IMG/VR virus record: IMGVR_UViG_3300049919_000071
Location: 1-39,302 of that record
Length of the DNA stretch: 39,302 nucleotides
From: a virus
Strand: one strand, 5' to 3'
The notes beneath the pieces were generated by a model. It saw only the letters and a program-made list of their open reading frames with translations, was not told where the DNA came from and did no database searches. Positions 6,528 to 16,476 of this stretch are shown here, in pieces; position 1 is the first letter of the stretch, and every line of letters starts with the position of its first letter. A program made the translations under genes and the position numbers.

Positions 6528-8212
6528 TAGTCGGTAGTTAATGTTGTTATTGCTGCGGCTATCTGTGCTTTCATAGCCGATAGTGCGGGGTCATTCGTTG
6601 GCGGTGCAGGTGGTGTTTGTTGTAAGGCTATCTCACATGAGGCATCCAACCCACCTATGTTCTCGTACAAGTCCATGATTAACTTATTTATCCCAAAGGT
6701 AGGAATATTTAAGCCTGTAAAATCTATTCGTTCAAGTGCAGTTACATACTTAAATATGTTACCTACTGTGTTGAGTTCACACGTAGTCGATGTGATGTCG
6801 TATGTCGTAAGTGTAGGTGGTAAGTCACCACCAATACGCCTATACAAGCAGGTTGAACTACTATCCGTTATCGTTTCACATGAACTATCATCGAAGTATA
6901 TTGTACACTCATGTACTTGGCTGTCGGTGTACACCGCTGATATATTAATAGGTGTTGCCGTTGATGTCTTATTTGTAGTTGCCAACCCACCATTACGAAC
7001 TACTGCATACGTTATGCTACCTACCACCCTCGTTATATCCAACTCTAACGTATCACCTGCACCGTTTTTCTGACACTGCATCTGTAACGAATACTGCAAG
7101 ATATTAGCTGCCAATAGCGTAATCGCTCCACCTGATGTCTGACCTGTATAGTATGTGAATAGCAACTTGTAATCTTCGCGCATCGACCAAAAACCAAACG
7201 TAGTAAGTTGCGAACTATTTAAGTAATCAAGGAAATTCCTTGCACCATTGAACCCTAATCTTATGTTAGTGCTTACTCCATGCAACACCATCAGTTCAAC
7301 CCAAAAGTTACTTGTCGTAGGTATGTCACCTACGATTATTGAAGTGTTTATGCTCAACGAATCAAGGTTATACCGATCACGTAACTTTACTTGATAATCA
7401 GCTATCGCAATACGGTCATTTTTCTTTACTTCCAACTTCGCACCTTCAGCGCGAGTTAGTGCCAACCCATCAACCTTTACGCTATCACATAGCAACAAGC
7501 GGTCAACCTTCTCTGCCATCCATTCAGGCACTCCTGTTAAGGCTAACGTATAGGAACGGTACTGAATACCGCTTACCATTTCCGTATTCAACGGCTGATC
7601 TTCATAAACCTTAAACTTGCTTTCTGTGTTTACATCTGTAATAATACCATGTAACCTTAGTTGCGGTATAACCGTTGCCTCGAAGATATAACTAAAGTCA
7701 TTGTAGCTATTCACGTAAGCGATTTGTACGGTATTCGCGTACACCTGCTTCACATCGAATGGCTCAGATATAACATAGTACCTTGTACTGCCTCCTCCGT
7801 TGTACTCCACTTGCAGGAAATAAACGCCTTCAGGTACGTCATAGAGCGATATAGCTACCCGATAGGCTTTCAACCCATCGTAAGTACCTGATATTTGTGA
7901 TATGCTTACAGTCTTATCTATAAACGTATCTCCATTGGACATCAAAAGTCGTGCTGCAAAATGTCCGGTAGTTGTATATTCCGATAACCATTGAAAGATT
8001 ATTTTATCTGATTGTTGATACGGCTGTATGTAGTTGCGTTTATCTTCATAGAACCTAAGCGAAGTTAAGAAAAAATCTGCATCAAAATTCTTTTGGTTGT
8101 ACGATGGATGAATACCACCATAGTAGCCTGTGGCTGCGTCCTGTGGTATCTTATCAGTCTGCCATATAGCCCTGAGTGGATTTATTTTAGGTATTTCAAA
8201 TATTGTAGGCAT
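6527..8212 (-). CDS. Tail tip or baseplate protein
   Basis: A 561-residue product starting MPTIFEIPKINPLRAIWQTD, beta-rich throughout, with Cys residues clustered in the last third (about 440-490 and 545). It directly follows the 739-residue tail protein with a one-base gap and precedes the fibre genes, the usual place of baseplate and tail-tip proteins in siphoviruses. No enzymatic motif is visible. The name rests on position and fold character. Confidence 0.55.
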   Translation of the reverse strand: MPTIFEIPKINPLRAIWQTDKIPQDAATGYYGGIHPSYNQKNFDADFFLTSLRFYEDKRNYIQPYQQSDKIIFQWLSEYTTTGHFAARLLMSNGDTFIDKTVSISQISGTYDGLKAYRVAISLYDVPEGVYFLQVEYNGGGSTRYYVISEPFDVKQVYANTVQIAYVNSYNDFSYIFEATVIPQLRLHGIITDVNTESKFKVYEDQPLNTEMVSGIQYRSYTLALTGVPEWMAEKVDRLLLCDSVKVDGLALTRAEGAKLEVKKNDRIAIADYQVKLRDRYNLDSLSINTSIIVGDIPTTSNFWVELMVLHGVSTNIRLGFNGARNFLDYLNSSQLTTFGFWSMREDYKLLFTYYTGQTSGGAITLLAANILQYSLQMQCQKNGAGDTLELDITRVVGSITYAVVRNGGLATTNKTSTATPINISAVYTDSQVHECTIYFDDSSCETITDSSSTCLYRRIGGDLPPTLTTYDITSTTCELNTVGNIFKYVTALERIDFTGLNIPTFGINKLIMDLYENIGGLDASCEIALQQTPPAPPTNDPALSAMKAQIAAAITTLTTD

Positions 8213-8213
8213 C

Positions 8214-10433
8214 TTATCGTATTAAATTTGTTAAGTCATCGTCTCTATGTGCAATCAATTCAAATTCGGTTTCCCCTCTCCATGTCGGCTTTGATGTCAC
8301 CCGTATGATATAACCATTATAGGTGTTTCCATTGAAAGCAAACTCTATGTATCTGAATGGATAGGTTCTGATGATGGAGTTTATATTAATGTCCTCTTTA
8401 GTCTTGAACTTGTATCTGACAGGTTGGAAGATAACATCACCTGCGGCACATAACGAACTGATAGTTACATTAGCCCCCTCGTTGTATTCAGTTGGTGTTG
8501 CACCCTCAAAAATAATCATCTTGGTATTATTGGCCGTATTCTTGTACGTTGATTGAAGGCTAAGACTACCTGCATCACTAAACTTTAGTATTGAACGAAA
8601 CCATGTACCATTATTTAACAGGCTTCTGAGTGGACTGAAAATGATGTTATAAACCGATGCAGGACTAAATACATTCTCAATCTCGAAGTAGCTTGCACCG
8701 GGTGTTAAGTTGATAGCTTTTCGGTATAGCGTCCAATAGGTAACGGTAGTTAGTGCGCCTTGTATAATTATATCCTCTGTGCCACTACTTGCGCTGTTAA
8801 TATGCAAAGCGAATACATCATTGTCACTACTTGCATCTGCCAACTCCTTACCTCCTAAGTTCACCCTTACAAGTTCAATACCTGTCATGTCACAGCGTAT
8901 CTTACTCACATAGCTTTCAGTCTTACCGTTCATTCGTGTAAGCGGTGAAAGCCTCTTTGTTAGCGTATTGAACTCGTCCTTACCATTCGTTACCTCGTTT
9001 TCATCCGATGACTTACTATCGTAATCGTGTTCCTCGCTACCTATTTCAAGGTTGGTGAACATCAACTCTGTGAATGGCGTAATGGTGAAGTCATCGGCTT
9101 GAAGCGTTCCTATATCACCGTTCAATAAGTCCTCAAATGCTGCATCCCTTAACCCAATATAAACTGTATCTGTTGATTCATTATAGGTAAGTGAAGCAGA
9201 AAATTTACTATGAAGGAAATTGAATACTTCTTTGAATGTAACTGTTAGTTTACAACCCTCTAAGAACCTCACCCCATTACCTGATGTAAGTACTACTTGG
9301 TCGTTAAGATATACGCTTGTCAGCGTGTCTGTGATGTTTATAGCTGCACCGTTTATATCTTCGAGTAGATAAGCTAATACCGTACCTATTGGAAGTGTAG
9401 GTATGAATGTAGCCTCGAATCGGTTAGTGAAGTAGCCTGTAAGTGTCGATGTATTGATGGTCAGATTATAGTCGGTTGCAAGAATAAAAGTACCTGATGT
9501 CGGATTCCATAACCTAAATGTCATAGTTAAGTACCTATCAGAAGGCACAGTTAATACCAACGTTTCGTCTCCACTATAAGTAACTACCGTACTCGGTGCT
9601 TGATTAGCGCAAGTAACATAATCATGAACGGTTATGAGTGTATTATCTGAAAGCCTTACTTCTCTAATCTGTATTTTTAAATTTGAATTACCTACAACTG
9701 TTCCAAGTATTTGTAATTCAAAATTGTATATAAGTCTAAATGTAACGTCCTGACTTGGTGCGCCTGATGACTTAGCTAAGAAACCATTATCGAATATACT
9801 TGTCGGATTCTTAGATTGCGTCTGTGGCTTGATGTAATAATTACTCCCCTCTGTATCAAGATACAATAAGTCAGGTTGGTAATATGGGTCTAATCCTCCT
9901 GTTAAGAACGACCACTCAATTAATCCCTGCATCTCCCTACCATCATGCTTCACCCATACAACGTCAGCATTGTTGTCAAGGTCATAGACATATTCCGTAT
10001 CTTCTCTGCTCTTTAGCTTCTCGATGAATCCACCTTGCATGATAGGTGCAACGATATAATCAAATTCATCTTGCGCCTTGCTCATATCCACTTCACCATC
10101 AAACATCTCGTCAAAAGTCCAATCCGATGGGTCTTGCTTCTCAACTAACAAATGCAAGCCATTACCTTCAACTCCATACGTGTACATGATGTGGCGTAGT
10201 ATCTCTGCACCATCCTTCATAAACTTCAATGGTGTTGAATAGGCTGTGTACACTCCGTAATACTGCCACCCACGTTCATAACTTATCTCATAATCCTGCC
10301 AACCTTCCGGTGCGCGGTCTATCTCAGTCTTGGTAGTAGTAGTAGTCACCACACCACCCGACACTATATAATACGTTGCCGTTGCACCATCCATATAGTA
10401 CAAGTAATGCTTATATTTATTCGGTTGTGGCAC
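8214..10433 (-). CDS. Large tail protein, distal tail or baseplate hub
   Basis: A 739-residue product. The start is GTG at 10433, overlapping the TAG stop of the tape-measure gene (TAGTG). The sequence is rich in Asn, Thr and Tyr with many strands and has no Cys-His cluster. Its length and its place immediately after the tape measure fit the distal tail or tail-associated structural protein of siphoviruses. No peptidase or lysozyme motif was seen, so any cell-wall activity is unproven. Confidence 0.6.
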   Translation of the reverse strand: MPQPNKYKHYLYYMDGATATYYIVSGGVVTTTTTKTEIDRAPEGWQDYEISYERGWQYYGVYTAYSTPLKFMKDGAEILRHIMYTYGVEGNGLHLLVEKQDPSDWTFDEMFDGEVDMSKAQDEFDYIVAPIMQGGFIEKLKSREDTEYVYDLDNNADVVWVKHDGREMQGLIEWSFLTGGLDPYYQPDLLYLDTEGSNYYIKPQTQSKNPTSIFDNGFLAKSSGAPSQDVTFRLIYNFELQILGTVVGNSNLKIQIREVRLSDNTLITVHDYVTCANQAPSTVVTYSGDETLVLTVPSDRYLTMTFRLWNPTSGTFILATDYNLTINTSTLTGYFTNRFEATFIPTLPIGTVLAYLLEDINGAAINITDTLTSVYLNDQVVLTSGNGVRFLEGCKLTVTFKEVFNFLHSKFSASLTYNESTDTVYIGLRDAAFEDLLNGDIGTLQADDFTITPFTELMFTNLEIGSEEHDYDSKSSDENEVTNGKDEFNTLTKRLSPLTRMNGKTESYVSKIRCDMTGIELVRVNLGGKELADASSDNDVFALHINSASSGTEDIIIQGALTTVTYWTLYRKAINLTPGASYFEIENVFSPASVYNIIFSPLRSLLNNGTWFRSILKFSDAGSLSLQSTYKNTANNTKMIIFEGATPTEYNEGANVTISSLCAAGDVIFQPVRYKFKTKEDININSIIRTYPFRYIEFAFNGNTYNGYIIRVTSKPTWRGETEFELIAHRDDDLTNLIR

Positions 10434-12709
10434 TATCTGAGTTTAGATTTAATGTAGTCGTTATATCCTTGAAGGGTCTTTACTTTCAATGAGTAGTCCT
10501 TCGATGCCATGATATTCTTTAACTCCCTTACCTCTGCTGTGTTATCCTCGAAGGCTGCAAGTAAAGCCGCGCCATACTTATCAGGTGTTATATTATTCAC
10601 GCCTTGTAGTTTCACATAGGCTGCTTGTTTTAGTAGTTCATGGTTTGGTATTACATCTGCCCCTTCTGGTAGGAATGTAACCGTTGGCTTGTTCGGTGTA
10701 ACGTGCAACGAACCATCTGAATGGCGAATCAACTCAGTACCTTTTTCACCGACTAATGCCATCTCAGCCTTACCACCTTTCCGTCCTTTGGCGTATTGTG
10801 GTAGTGGAGTAGCAATAATACGTGCTACTGCTGCTGCTCCTGCGATAGCTGCCGCAATTGCGTCAGGAGTTGTAACCCCTTTCTTAGTAACTGCGAGTAC
10901 GACATTGGCAATCGCTTGTGCAATGTCTAATCCTTTTTGATATAGTGCTGCCTTACGTAAAGCTGTAATCCTGTCTCGTTCAATTTGTTTTTGTTTTGCT
11001 GCCGTCTCAGCATCTAACTTTTGCTTTAATTTAGCCTTCTTATACTCTGCCAATCCTGACTGTTCAATGAATCGCAACTCACTATCATAGTAATCACGTA
11101 GGCTTCTTTCTCTAAAATCTATTGCTTGTAATTCTTGCGATGATACTCCCGACCCGATACTACTTGCTATGTCAAATCCGCCTGCTACAATAGCCTCTTT
11201 TAGCCTTCTATTTGCTTCTTCAATTAGTTTTAATTGCTCAGGAGTTAACTTACCTTTATTCCTGCCTAACAGTAATGAGTTGAGGAGTATAGCTTCTTCT
11301 TCAGGTAGTACATTTTCAATCGTTAACCTTTCAACTTCATCAACAATTCGTGGGTACATATCTTTGTAGGCATCCTCTAATGCTTTCTTCCATCCATCAC
11401 CTTTTCCAACCCCCCAATTCTCAGCTAACGTAAGCCAGATGGGGGAGTTAACTCCTGACGCATCCTTACCACCACCTGCACGACCTCCTGCACGACCTCC
11501 TGATTTACTTGGTGCGCCACCTAACCCTTTTATTTGTAAGTCTATTAATAATGCTGACCTTTTATCAATCAATTGGCTATATAACTTTTCAGTTTCATTG
11601 ATTGCTTTTTGAATATCCTCTTTAGTTTGTGGAACTGCCGAAGAATTTACGTTTTTAATCCGTTGTAAATCTTGATATATCTTCCGACTTTCATTTACTT
11701 TCTTTAACTCAGCATCTATCAAGTCAATTCGTTGCTGTATGCCTAATTTTTCAAGCCTTTCTACCTCTAAATTGTCACCTTTTGCTTTAGCCCTTGCTAT
11801 CAATAGTTTAGTTTCCCTTTCTATATGTGTATTTCCAAACTCAATTTCATCGTTGATTTCTTTTAGGTTAGAAAGCATCCCCTCCAAAGATTCATTAAAC
11901 TTTCTAACTGAATCTGCTGCTGAATCTGTACCTGATATAAAGCTGACTATCTCTTTATAATAGATTGTAAATAATCCGATAGCTATTGTAAAAATATTAC
12001 CAAAGCTAAAAATACTTTTTGCAAATATTCCTAATGCGCCAGAAACACCATTTATTTTTCCTGTTGTTTCATTTACAGCCTTAGCCGTTGCTTGAAAATT
12101 ATCAACCAATATCGGTAGGTTGTTACTTATTGCTAATATACCCTGTTGTGCTGAGTAGGTAAACGCAGGGAGTTCCCTAAATACCTGACTGAGACTAAAT
12201 ACCGCTTGACCATAGTTACCTACGTTCCTACGTGCATTGCCTAAAGTGGCATCCATAGCCTTTAACTGATTGAGTAGATTATTCGCCTCAGTTGATGCCT
12301 TCTTATATTCAGCACTATTCATGCCAATGGTAAGTCCGATCTGTTTTGCTGACCTCTCGGCTTGTTTCTGTCTTACATCTAACTTCTCATAAGCCGATGA
12401 ATTTTCACTAACTAATATAGCCTCCTCTTTCAATGCTGCTGCCGTTCTACTCTTAGCTAACTTTAACTGTGCTGCCCCCAATGTATAATCCTGTTGCTGC
12501 TTAGTAAGTGAACTCAGATTAGTCTGCAACTTATTCACCTGATCTGTCAAATCCTTAATCTTGCTAAAGTCACCCAATGATGCTGCCATGCTAACTGCTG
12601 CTTGTGCAGTCTTAGTGAACCTATCCTCTAATGCAGCCATCTTCGCGTCAAGTTTCTCAACCTGATCGAAAGCCTTTTGCCCTATAATATCATTTATATT
12701 ATCCTGCAT
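10433..12709 (-). CDS. Tail tape measure protein
   Basis: A 758-residue product with long helices and coiled coils from the N-terminus to about 170, a hydrophobic stretch around 236-258 (GNIFTIAIGLFTIYYKEIVS), further helices (Lys/Glu-rich), and a second membrane-like helical region near 595-645. The C-terminus has AEMALVGEKGTELI and VTFLPEGADVIPNHE, a motif commonly found at the end of tape measures. It determines tail length and passes DNA into the cell. At 758 residues it predicts a tail of roughly 110 nm by the usual 1.5 angstrom per residue rule. Confidence 0.9.
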   Translation of the reverse strand: MQDNINDIIGQKAFDQVEKLDAKMAALEDRFTKTAQAAVSMAASLGDFSKIKDLTDQVNKLQTNLSSLTKQQQDYTLGAAQLKLAKSRTAAALKEEAILVSENSSAYEKLDVRQKQAERSAKQIGLTIGMNSAEYKKASTEANNLLNQLKAMDATLGNARRNVGNYGQAVFSLSQVFRELPAFTYSAQQGILAISNNLPILVDNFQATAKAVNETTGKINGVSGALGIFAKSIFSFGNIFTIAIGLFTIYYKEIVSFISGTDSAADSVRKFNESLEGMLSNLKEINDEIEFGNTHIERETKLLIARAKAKGDNLEVERLEKLGIQQRIDLIDAELKKVNESRKIYQDLQRIKNVNSSAVPQTKEDIQKAINETEKLYSQLIDKRSALLIDLQIKGLGGAPSKSGGRAGGRAGGGKDASGVNSPIWLTLAENWGVGKGDGWKKALEDAYKDMYPRIVDEVERLTIENVLPEEEAILLNSLLLGRNKGKLTPEQLKLIEEANRRLKEAIVAGGFDIASSIGSGVSSQELQAIDFRERSLRDYYDSELRFIEQSGLAEYKKAKLKQKLDAETAAKQKQIERDRITALRKAALYQKGLDIAQAIANVVLAVTKKGVTTPDAIAAAIAGAAAVARIIATPLPQYAKGRKGGKAEMALVGEKGTELIRHSDGSLHVTPNKPTVTFLPEGADVIPNHELLKQAAYVKLQGVNNITPDKYGAALLAAFEDNTAEVRELKNIMASKDYSLKVKTLQGYNDYIKSKLR

Positions 12710-12827
12710 CTTTCATTACCTTTTCTTTGTAAGCCTCGTAAGCCATGCTATTCAACCGATGTAATACCACTCGTAGTATCATTAAAGATACCACCCCTGT
12801 AACGAATCCTAATGCGAAGTTTATCAT
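12699..12827 (-). CDS. 42-residue membrane peptide before the tape measure
   Basis: A short ORF starting ATGA on the stop of the upstream gene and overlapping the tape-measure start by 11 bases. It begins MINFALGFVTGVVSLMILRV, a single hydrophobic segment at about 3-22, followed by a charged tail (AYEAYKEKVMKDAG). Tight coupling on both sides argues that it is translated. A membrane peptide at this place is unusual. It might assist tail assembly or membrane events. Confidence 0.6.
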   Translation of the reverse strand: MINFALGFVTGVVSLMILRVVLHRLNSMAYEAYKEKVMKDAG

Positions 12828-13462
12828 GCCGATTGTAAATTTTGTCTGTTCATTGCGTCAACGTAATTTTTATACTTAACTACCCACCTGCAATACGTCC
12901 GTACACTCATGTCATCGGTTAAAGATAACTTGAAAGCCGTACTCATTTCGATTAACATATCCGCAAAATAATCCCTTGAATATCCACCGTCCTGTGTAGG
13001 CTTATCGCTGTGGTTCATCATCACCTGCAAGTCGATAGCGTCCAACTTTACATAAGGTTCAACTTGCTTGATTAACTTCTCGCAGTTATCATCTGTGAAC
13101 TCAGTAACACCGCTGTTATAACCTAATTCACGAAGCAATGAGAAGATAGCCTCCGATGGTCGCAAACGTAACATATTCATACACATTTCAGCTACCATTA
13201 CCTTAGTCTTAGTCTGCAACATCTCAGCGTTATCAGTAAGTTTCATCCTGAGTTCCTTACCACCTATACACTCACAAAATTCACTATACAAGTCATCGAA
13301 GTTCTTAATGCGTGAAGTATCACCATCTACCATTGCGTCTATCCATATAGATAGCGGCATATCAAGAGAATCATAGAGGCGTGAAGTAAGCTGTAACGGT
13401 GTAGCCTTGCGCTCTTGCCGTTTCGTAATCTGTTGCCATATATCGCTTATCTTCTTCATCAA
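12824..13462 (-). CDS. Probable tail assembly chaperone
   Basis: A 212-residue, mostly helical product. A core at about 22-48 (LQLTSRLYDSLDMPLSIWID) is followed by a conserved-looking helical body. It lies between the tail tube and the tape measure, where tail chaperones are encoded, and overlaps the upstream 67-residue gene by 92 bases in another frame. The start could be the first or second Met of the ATGATG at 13462. No slippery heptamer was found in the overlap, so a fused frameshift product is not supported. Confidence 0.6.
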   Translation of the reverse strand: MMKKISDIWQQITKRQERKATPLQLTSRLYDSLDMPLSIWIDAMVDGDTSRIKNFDDLYSEFCECIGGKELRMKLTDNAEMLQTKTKVMVAEMCMNMLRLRPSEAIFSLLRELGYNSGVTEFTDDNCEKLIKQVEPYVKLDAIDLQVMMNHSDKPTQDGGYSRDYFADMLIEMSTAFKLSLTDDMSVRTYCRWVVKYKNYVDAMNRQNLQSA

Positions 13463-13574
13463 AATATACTGCTATTAACTTTCCTGTTTCCTTAGCCCTT
13501 TCCTTAGCCATTTTATTTACCATCGGTAGCCTTGCCTTTTCTCTTTCACATGGTAAACATATTTTCTCAGCCAT
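13371..13574 (-). CDS. Small CxxC protein, tail region
   Basis: A 67-residue product starting MAEKICLPCEREKARLP, with one CxxC pair near the N-terminus, a basic helix (KMAKERAKETGK) and a strand-rich end (IAVYFDEEDKRYMATDYETA). It overlaps the upstream gene by 8 bases and the downstream chaperone candidate by 92 bases. Both overlaps in a compact operon are tolerable. The function is unknown. It could pair with the chaperone, as G and GT proteins do in other phages. Confidence 0.5.
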   Translation of the reverse strand: MAEKICLPCEREKARLPMVNKMAKERAKETGKLIAVYFDEEDKRYMATDYETARAQGYTVTAYFTPL

Positions 13575-14010
13575 TGAATAAATACTGATCTCTTTGCTTG
13601 CGTACCTGTGGCATTACAAAAGTATCTACAAATGTCTGCTGAGTATCTGGCATCAACCTATGTATTCTTTCATCACCATACCACTCAATGAGTAACTTAT
13701 TCTTCCTATCAGAACTATGTACATCAATCTTTGAATTACCAACCAAACGAAGTTTCAAACCTGCATGATACCCACCTTTATTTTCAAGGTTAACGGTATC
13801 AATGTAGCCTCTTGACCTCTTATATCTTTCATACCACAACCATTGATACCTACCTATTAAACTCCCATCCGATGCAAGTCCTTTCAAGTGTTGGTCTTTT
13901 AAGTACTCAACATAAGTTTCACGTTCACGATATATCGCATCGGAAACTATACTGTTGATGTCCTTTTTCAAAGACCTCGCCCTCCTAGCCATGTCTCGTA
14001 TTGTTGCCAT
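13567..14010 (-). CDS. Hypothetical connector or tail completion protein
   Basis: A 147-residue basic product (MATIRDMARRARSLKKDINS) with helices, a YQWLWYERYKRSRGYI motif near 54-69 and a strand-rich centre. It lies between the tail tube gene and the chaperone candidates. No family is recognised. The size fits a tail-completion or tail-terminator protein. Confidence 0.5.
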   Translation of the reverse strand: MATIRDMARRARSLKKDINSIVSDAIYRERETYVEYLKDQHLKGLASDGSLIGRYQWLWYERYKRSRGYIDTVNLENKGGYHAGLKLRLVGNSKIDVHSSDRKNKLLIEWYGDERIHRLMPDTQQTFVDTFVMPQVRKQRDQYLFNG

Positions 14011-14033
14011 CGTTAGGTAACAGGTAGGTACGG

Positions 14034-14240
14034 CTAACTTTCGTCTGCCGTACCCTTAACCTGCTTTTCTTTTTTAGGTTTACCTTCTGCTTGCGCTAAT
14101 TCAAACAACTGCTTAAAGTAGCCTTCAGGGTATGCTTCATCTTTAACTGCGGCTTTAAGCTCATCCGCACTCTTGAATTGTAGTACCCATTCCACCGACC
14201 AATTAGCTGTGATAACGCCTGTATTAAGTTGTATGTGCAT
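14034..14240 (-). CDS. Small hypothetical protein after the tail tube gene
   Basis: A 68-residue product (MHIQLNTGVITANWSVEWVL) with a short strand start, a helix (SADELKAAVKDEAYPEGYFK) and a Lys-rich tail ending VKGTADES. It follows the probable tail tube gene by 7 bases. The function is unknown. The Lys/Glu composition fits an assembly factor. Confidence 0.5.
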   Translation of the reverse strand: MHIQLNTGVITANWSVEWVLQFKSADELKAAVKDEAYPEGYFKQLFELAQAEGKPKKEKQVKGTADES

Positions 14241-14247
14241 GATACTA

Positions 14248-15258
14248 TTATGTTAAAATAAAGCGATGTGAAGAATTACCAAATCCGGGAACACTACCTG
14301 TAACCATCTGAGCAACCGTAGGCGTAGTCATTACCATTTCTGTTCCTGTTACAGGGAGTATGGCTACTGTCATCGTCCATATCCCTGTCGCTGAGTTGTA
14401 AGACATATTAGATACAGCATAGTTAGTACCATCCGATACCTTCTTAACCGTAAACTGTGTCTTCAAAGTAGCGGCTGTGAACTCGGTAGAATACAAAGAA
14501 CCTAAGTCGATTGCACCGCCATCCGTAGTCATACGAACATAAATTGTAGTACCACCACCTACTGCGGCTGTTGCAACTCCTTGCGTAGTCAACTCAATGT
14601 TTCTCATTCCAACGATAGAACTTATGCTCTGACCTGTTGGCAAGGTAACAACAGATATTCGACCCATCAACTCAGTGTAATCTGCAAGAACAAAACCGAT
14701 GTAGTGTTTCGTAGATTCACCGCTTGAAATCTTAGGTAAAGGACAATAAATCTTATCAAGTGAAATACCCTGCAATACATACCCTGATGAATTGTAGTCA
14801 GGCTTAACTCCGATGATAGACCTTGTACTCTTATCGAGGATAAGCATATCATAAGCACCTTCAGCATCTGAGAATGAGTTTAAAGCGATGTCGTAATACA
14901 TACCTCCGTTAGAATACTCGAATACCCAATGGAACTGACCCGGCAACCCTTTCGTTACAGTCTTGTAAGGTGTCTCGCTAAGGGTAACATCTGTACTCTT
15001 ATCTTCAATCCCCACAAACTTACGAATTGGGTAGCACCTTGCGCCCTCTGTTGCCGATGTTGCAGGGTAGAAATATCCTGTACCTTGACAAGCGGCAAGC
15101 AATGTTGTTTGTAATGTTTGAACTTGTGTTTGTGTTATTTTCGTACCCTTCGGTACAAGGACAACTCCCTCAATTAACCCAATCTCGTAGAAGCATTGGG
15201 GAACGCCTGTATTCAGATTCTCTGTGGTACAGAACATTTCATTTGACCATGTTGGCAT
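14248..15258 (-). CDS. Probable major tail tube protein
   Basis: A 336-residue beta-rich product (MPTWSNEMFCTTENLNTGVP). The first two thirds look like a tube domain. The C-terminal part from about 225 (QGVATAAVGGGTTIYVRMTT) looks like an extra Ig-like domain, as is common on tail tube proteins. Position after the connectors and before chaperones and tape measure is canonical. Assignment is by order and fold pattern, not by a motif. Confidence 0.6.
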   Translation of the reverse strand: MPTWSNEMFCTTENLNTGVPQCFYEIGLIEGVVLVPKGTKITQTQVQTLQTTLLAACQGTGYFYPATSATEGARCYPIRKFVGIEDKSTDVTLSETPYKTVTKGLPGQFHWVFEYSNGGMYYDIALNSFSDAEGAYDMLILDKSTRSIIGVKPDYNSSGYVLQGISLDKIYCPLPKISSGESTKHYIGFVLADYTELMGRISVVTLPTGQSISSIVGMRNIELTTQGVATAAVGGGTTIYVRMTTDGGAIDLGSLYSTEFTAATLKTQFTVKKVSDGTNYAVSNMSYNSATGIWTMTVAILPVTGTEMVMTTPTVAQMVTGSVPGFGNSSHRFILT

Positions 15259-15270
15259 AATTTAATTTTT

Positions 15271-16476
15271 TTATAATTGTTTGTAATATGAAATATTTGT
15301 AAAATTCTGTGCGCTTACGCTTACGTCATTCGTAACGTCACGATACCCTGCATTTAACGGCTCCGATACCGTTGTCCTTACGGACGTAGTATCTCGCGTT
15401 AGTGGTGCATAAGACCATTCTGTTATCGCATTCCCGCCATCGAAACCCAAGTTCTGAAAAGATAATAAAGCACCCGGATTGGTCTGATGCCTTGTAGTCA
15501 CATCGAAAGGGTAATTATCGTATTGCTCGCCTGTGATGGTGAAATCACTTAACACAAACTTACTCTGCGATGTTACGTTACGAACTTTCGTAACTGCGTC
15601 ACCTGATAAGTAATACATGAAGTAAAGTTTACTTTCCCTTACCCCATCATCGCAACTGATATAGCCGTAATACTCCCCTGTCATCTCGTTAGTAATATCA
15701 CCGTAGGCAATCGCTTGACCTACTGTAATCGACCTCGAAGCTGCGGTGTGATGCGTGTATATCGTGTACGTAGGCGAAGCACCAAAGCCAACGGCCAACG
15801 TGTCCGTATAACCTGCCGAAACAAGCGTAACAGTGAACGAACCCTGTGTGGTAGTGATATTCAACTCCGACACATTATTGAGGTAAACAACCTCTGTATC
15901 TGGCCCTATAACCGTTGCCGAACAACTCTGTTCTGATACGGTCAACTCCAAGTCCTCAATGATGATACCATCCACACAATCAGGGAGTAAGTACGCCTTG
16001 TTCCCTTGTGCTGAATCTGTACCTAAATGGAACGATTCAATTCGCTTGTGTGTAGGGTACTTCATGTAGTAACCACGAAAATATGAACTATCCTTGATGA
16101 CCTCCATTAACTCAGCATAGATAGGACGTAGTATCGGAACATAGTTATCCGTTTCCCTGTCCTCACTTAGCTTCGTTGGCTCTGATGGCGTTACAATAAC
16201 AAGCGTAAGCGATACGTCCGCAAGGGAGGAATCTGCTCTATACTTTTCATCGTAGTTTCTAATCAGTGCCACTAATGGGTACTTCGTTGCTCTATGTGCC
16301 GTTGAATTGTCCTCCGCCTCTAATCGCTTTATCAACTCAATCCATGTTTCGCACTTAAACGAAACCTGATCTATATTCAACGTAGCCTCTGATGCAAGAT
16401 TATCACTTACAGTACCAACCAACTCAGAAAAAATATCTCTGAGTGATAAAGGTAAGTATGTGTAAGTTGCTGCCAT
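15271..16476 (-). CDS. Head-tail connector fused to a beta-rich surface domain
   Basis: A 401-residue product. The first 170 residues (LRDIFSELVGTVSDNLASEA, then VALIRNYDEKYRADS) resemble a head-tail joining or tail-completion protein. From about 175 to the end the sequence is beta-rich with Thr, Val, Tyr and Ser repeats (TVSEQSCSATVIGPDTEVVY), like a virion surface domain. Connector proteins are usually 100-150 residues, so this one carries a large extra domain. It overlaps its upstream neighbour in TAATG. Confidence 0.55.
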   Translation of the reverse strand: MAATYTYLPLSLRDIFSELVGTVSDNLASEATLNIDQVSFKCETWIELIKRLEAEDNSTAHRATKYPLVALIRNYDEKYRADSSLADVSLTLVIVTPSEPTKLSEDRETDNYVPILRPIYAELMEVIKDSSYFRGYYMKYPTHKRIESFHLGTDSAQGNKAYLLPDCVDGIIIEDLELTVSEQSCSATVIGPDTEVVYLNNVSELNITTTQGSFTVTLVSAGYTDTLAVGFGASPTYTIYTHHTAASRSITVGQAIAYGDITNEMTGEYYGYISCDDGVRESKLYFMYYLSGDAVTKVRNVTSQSKFVLSDFTITGEQYDNYPFDVTTRHQTNPGALLSFQNLGFDGGNAITEWSYAPLTRDTTSVRTTVSEPLNAGYRDVTNDVSVSAQNFTNISYYKQL

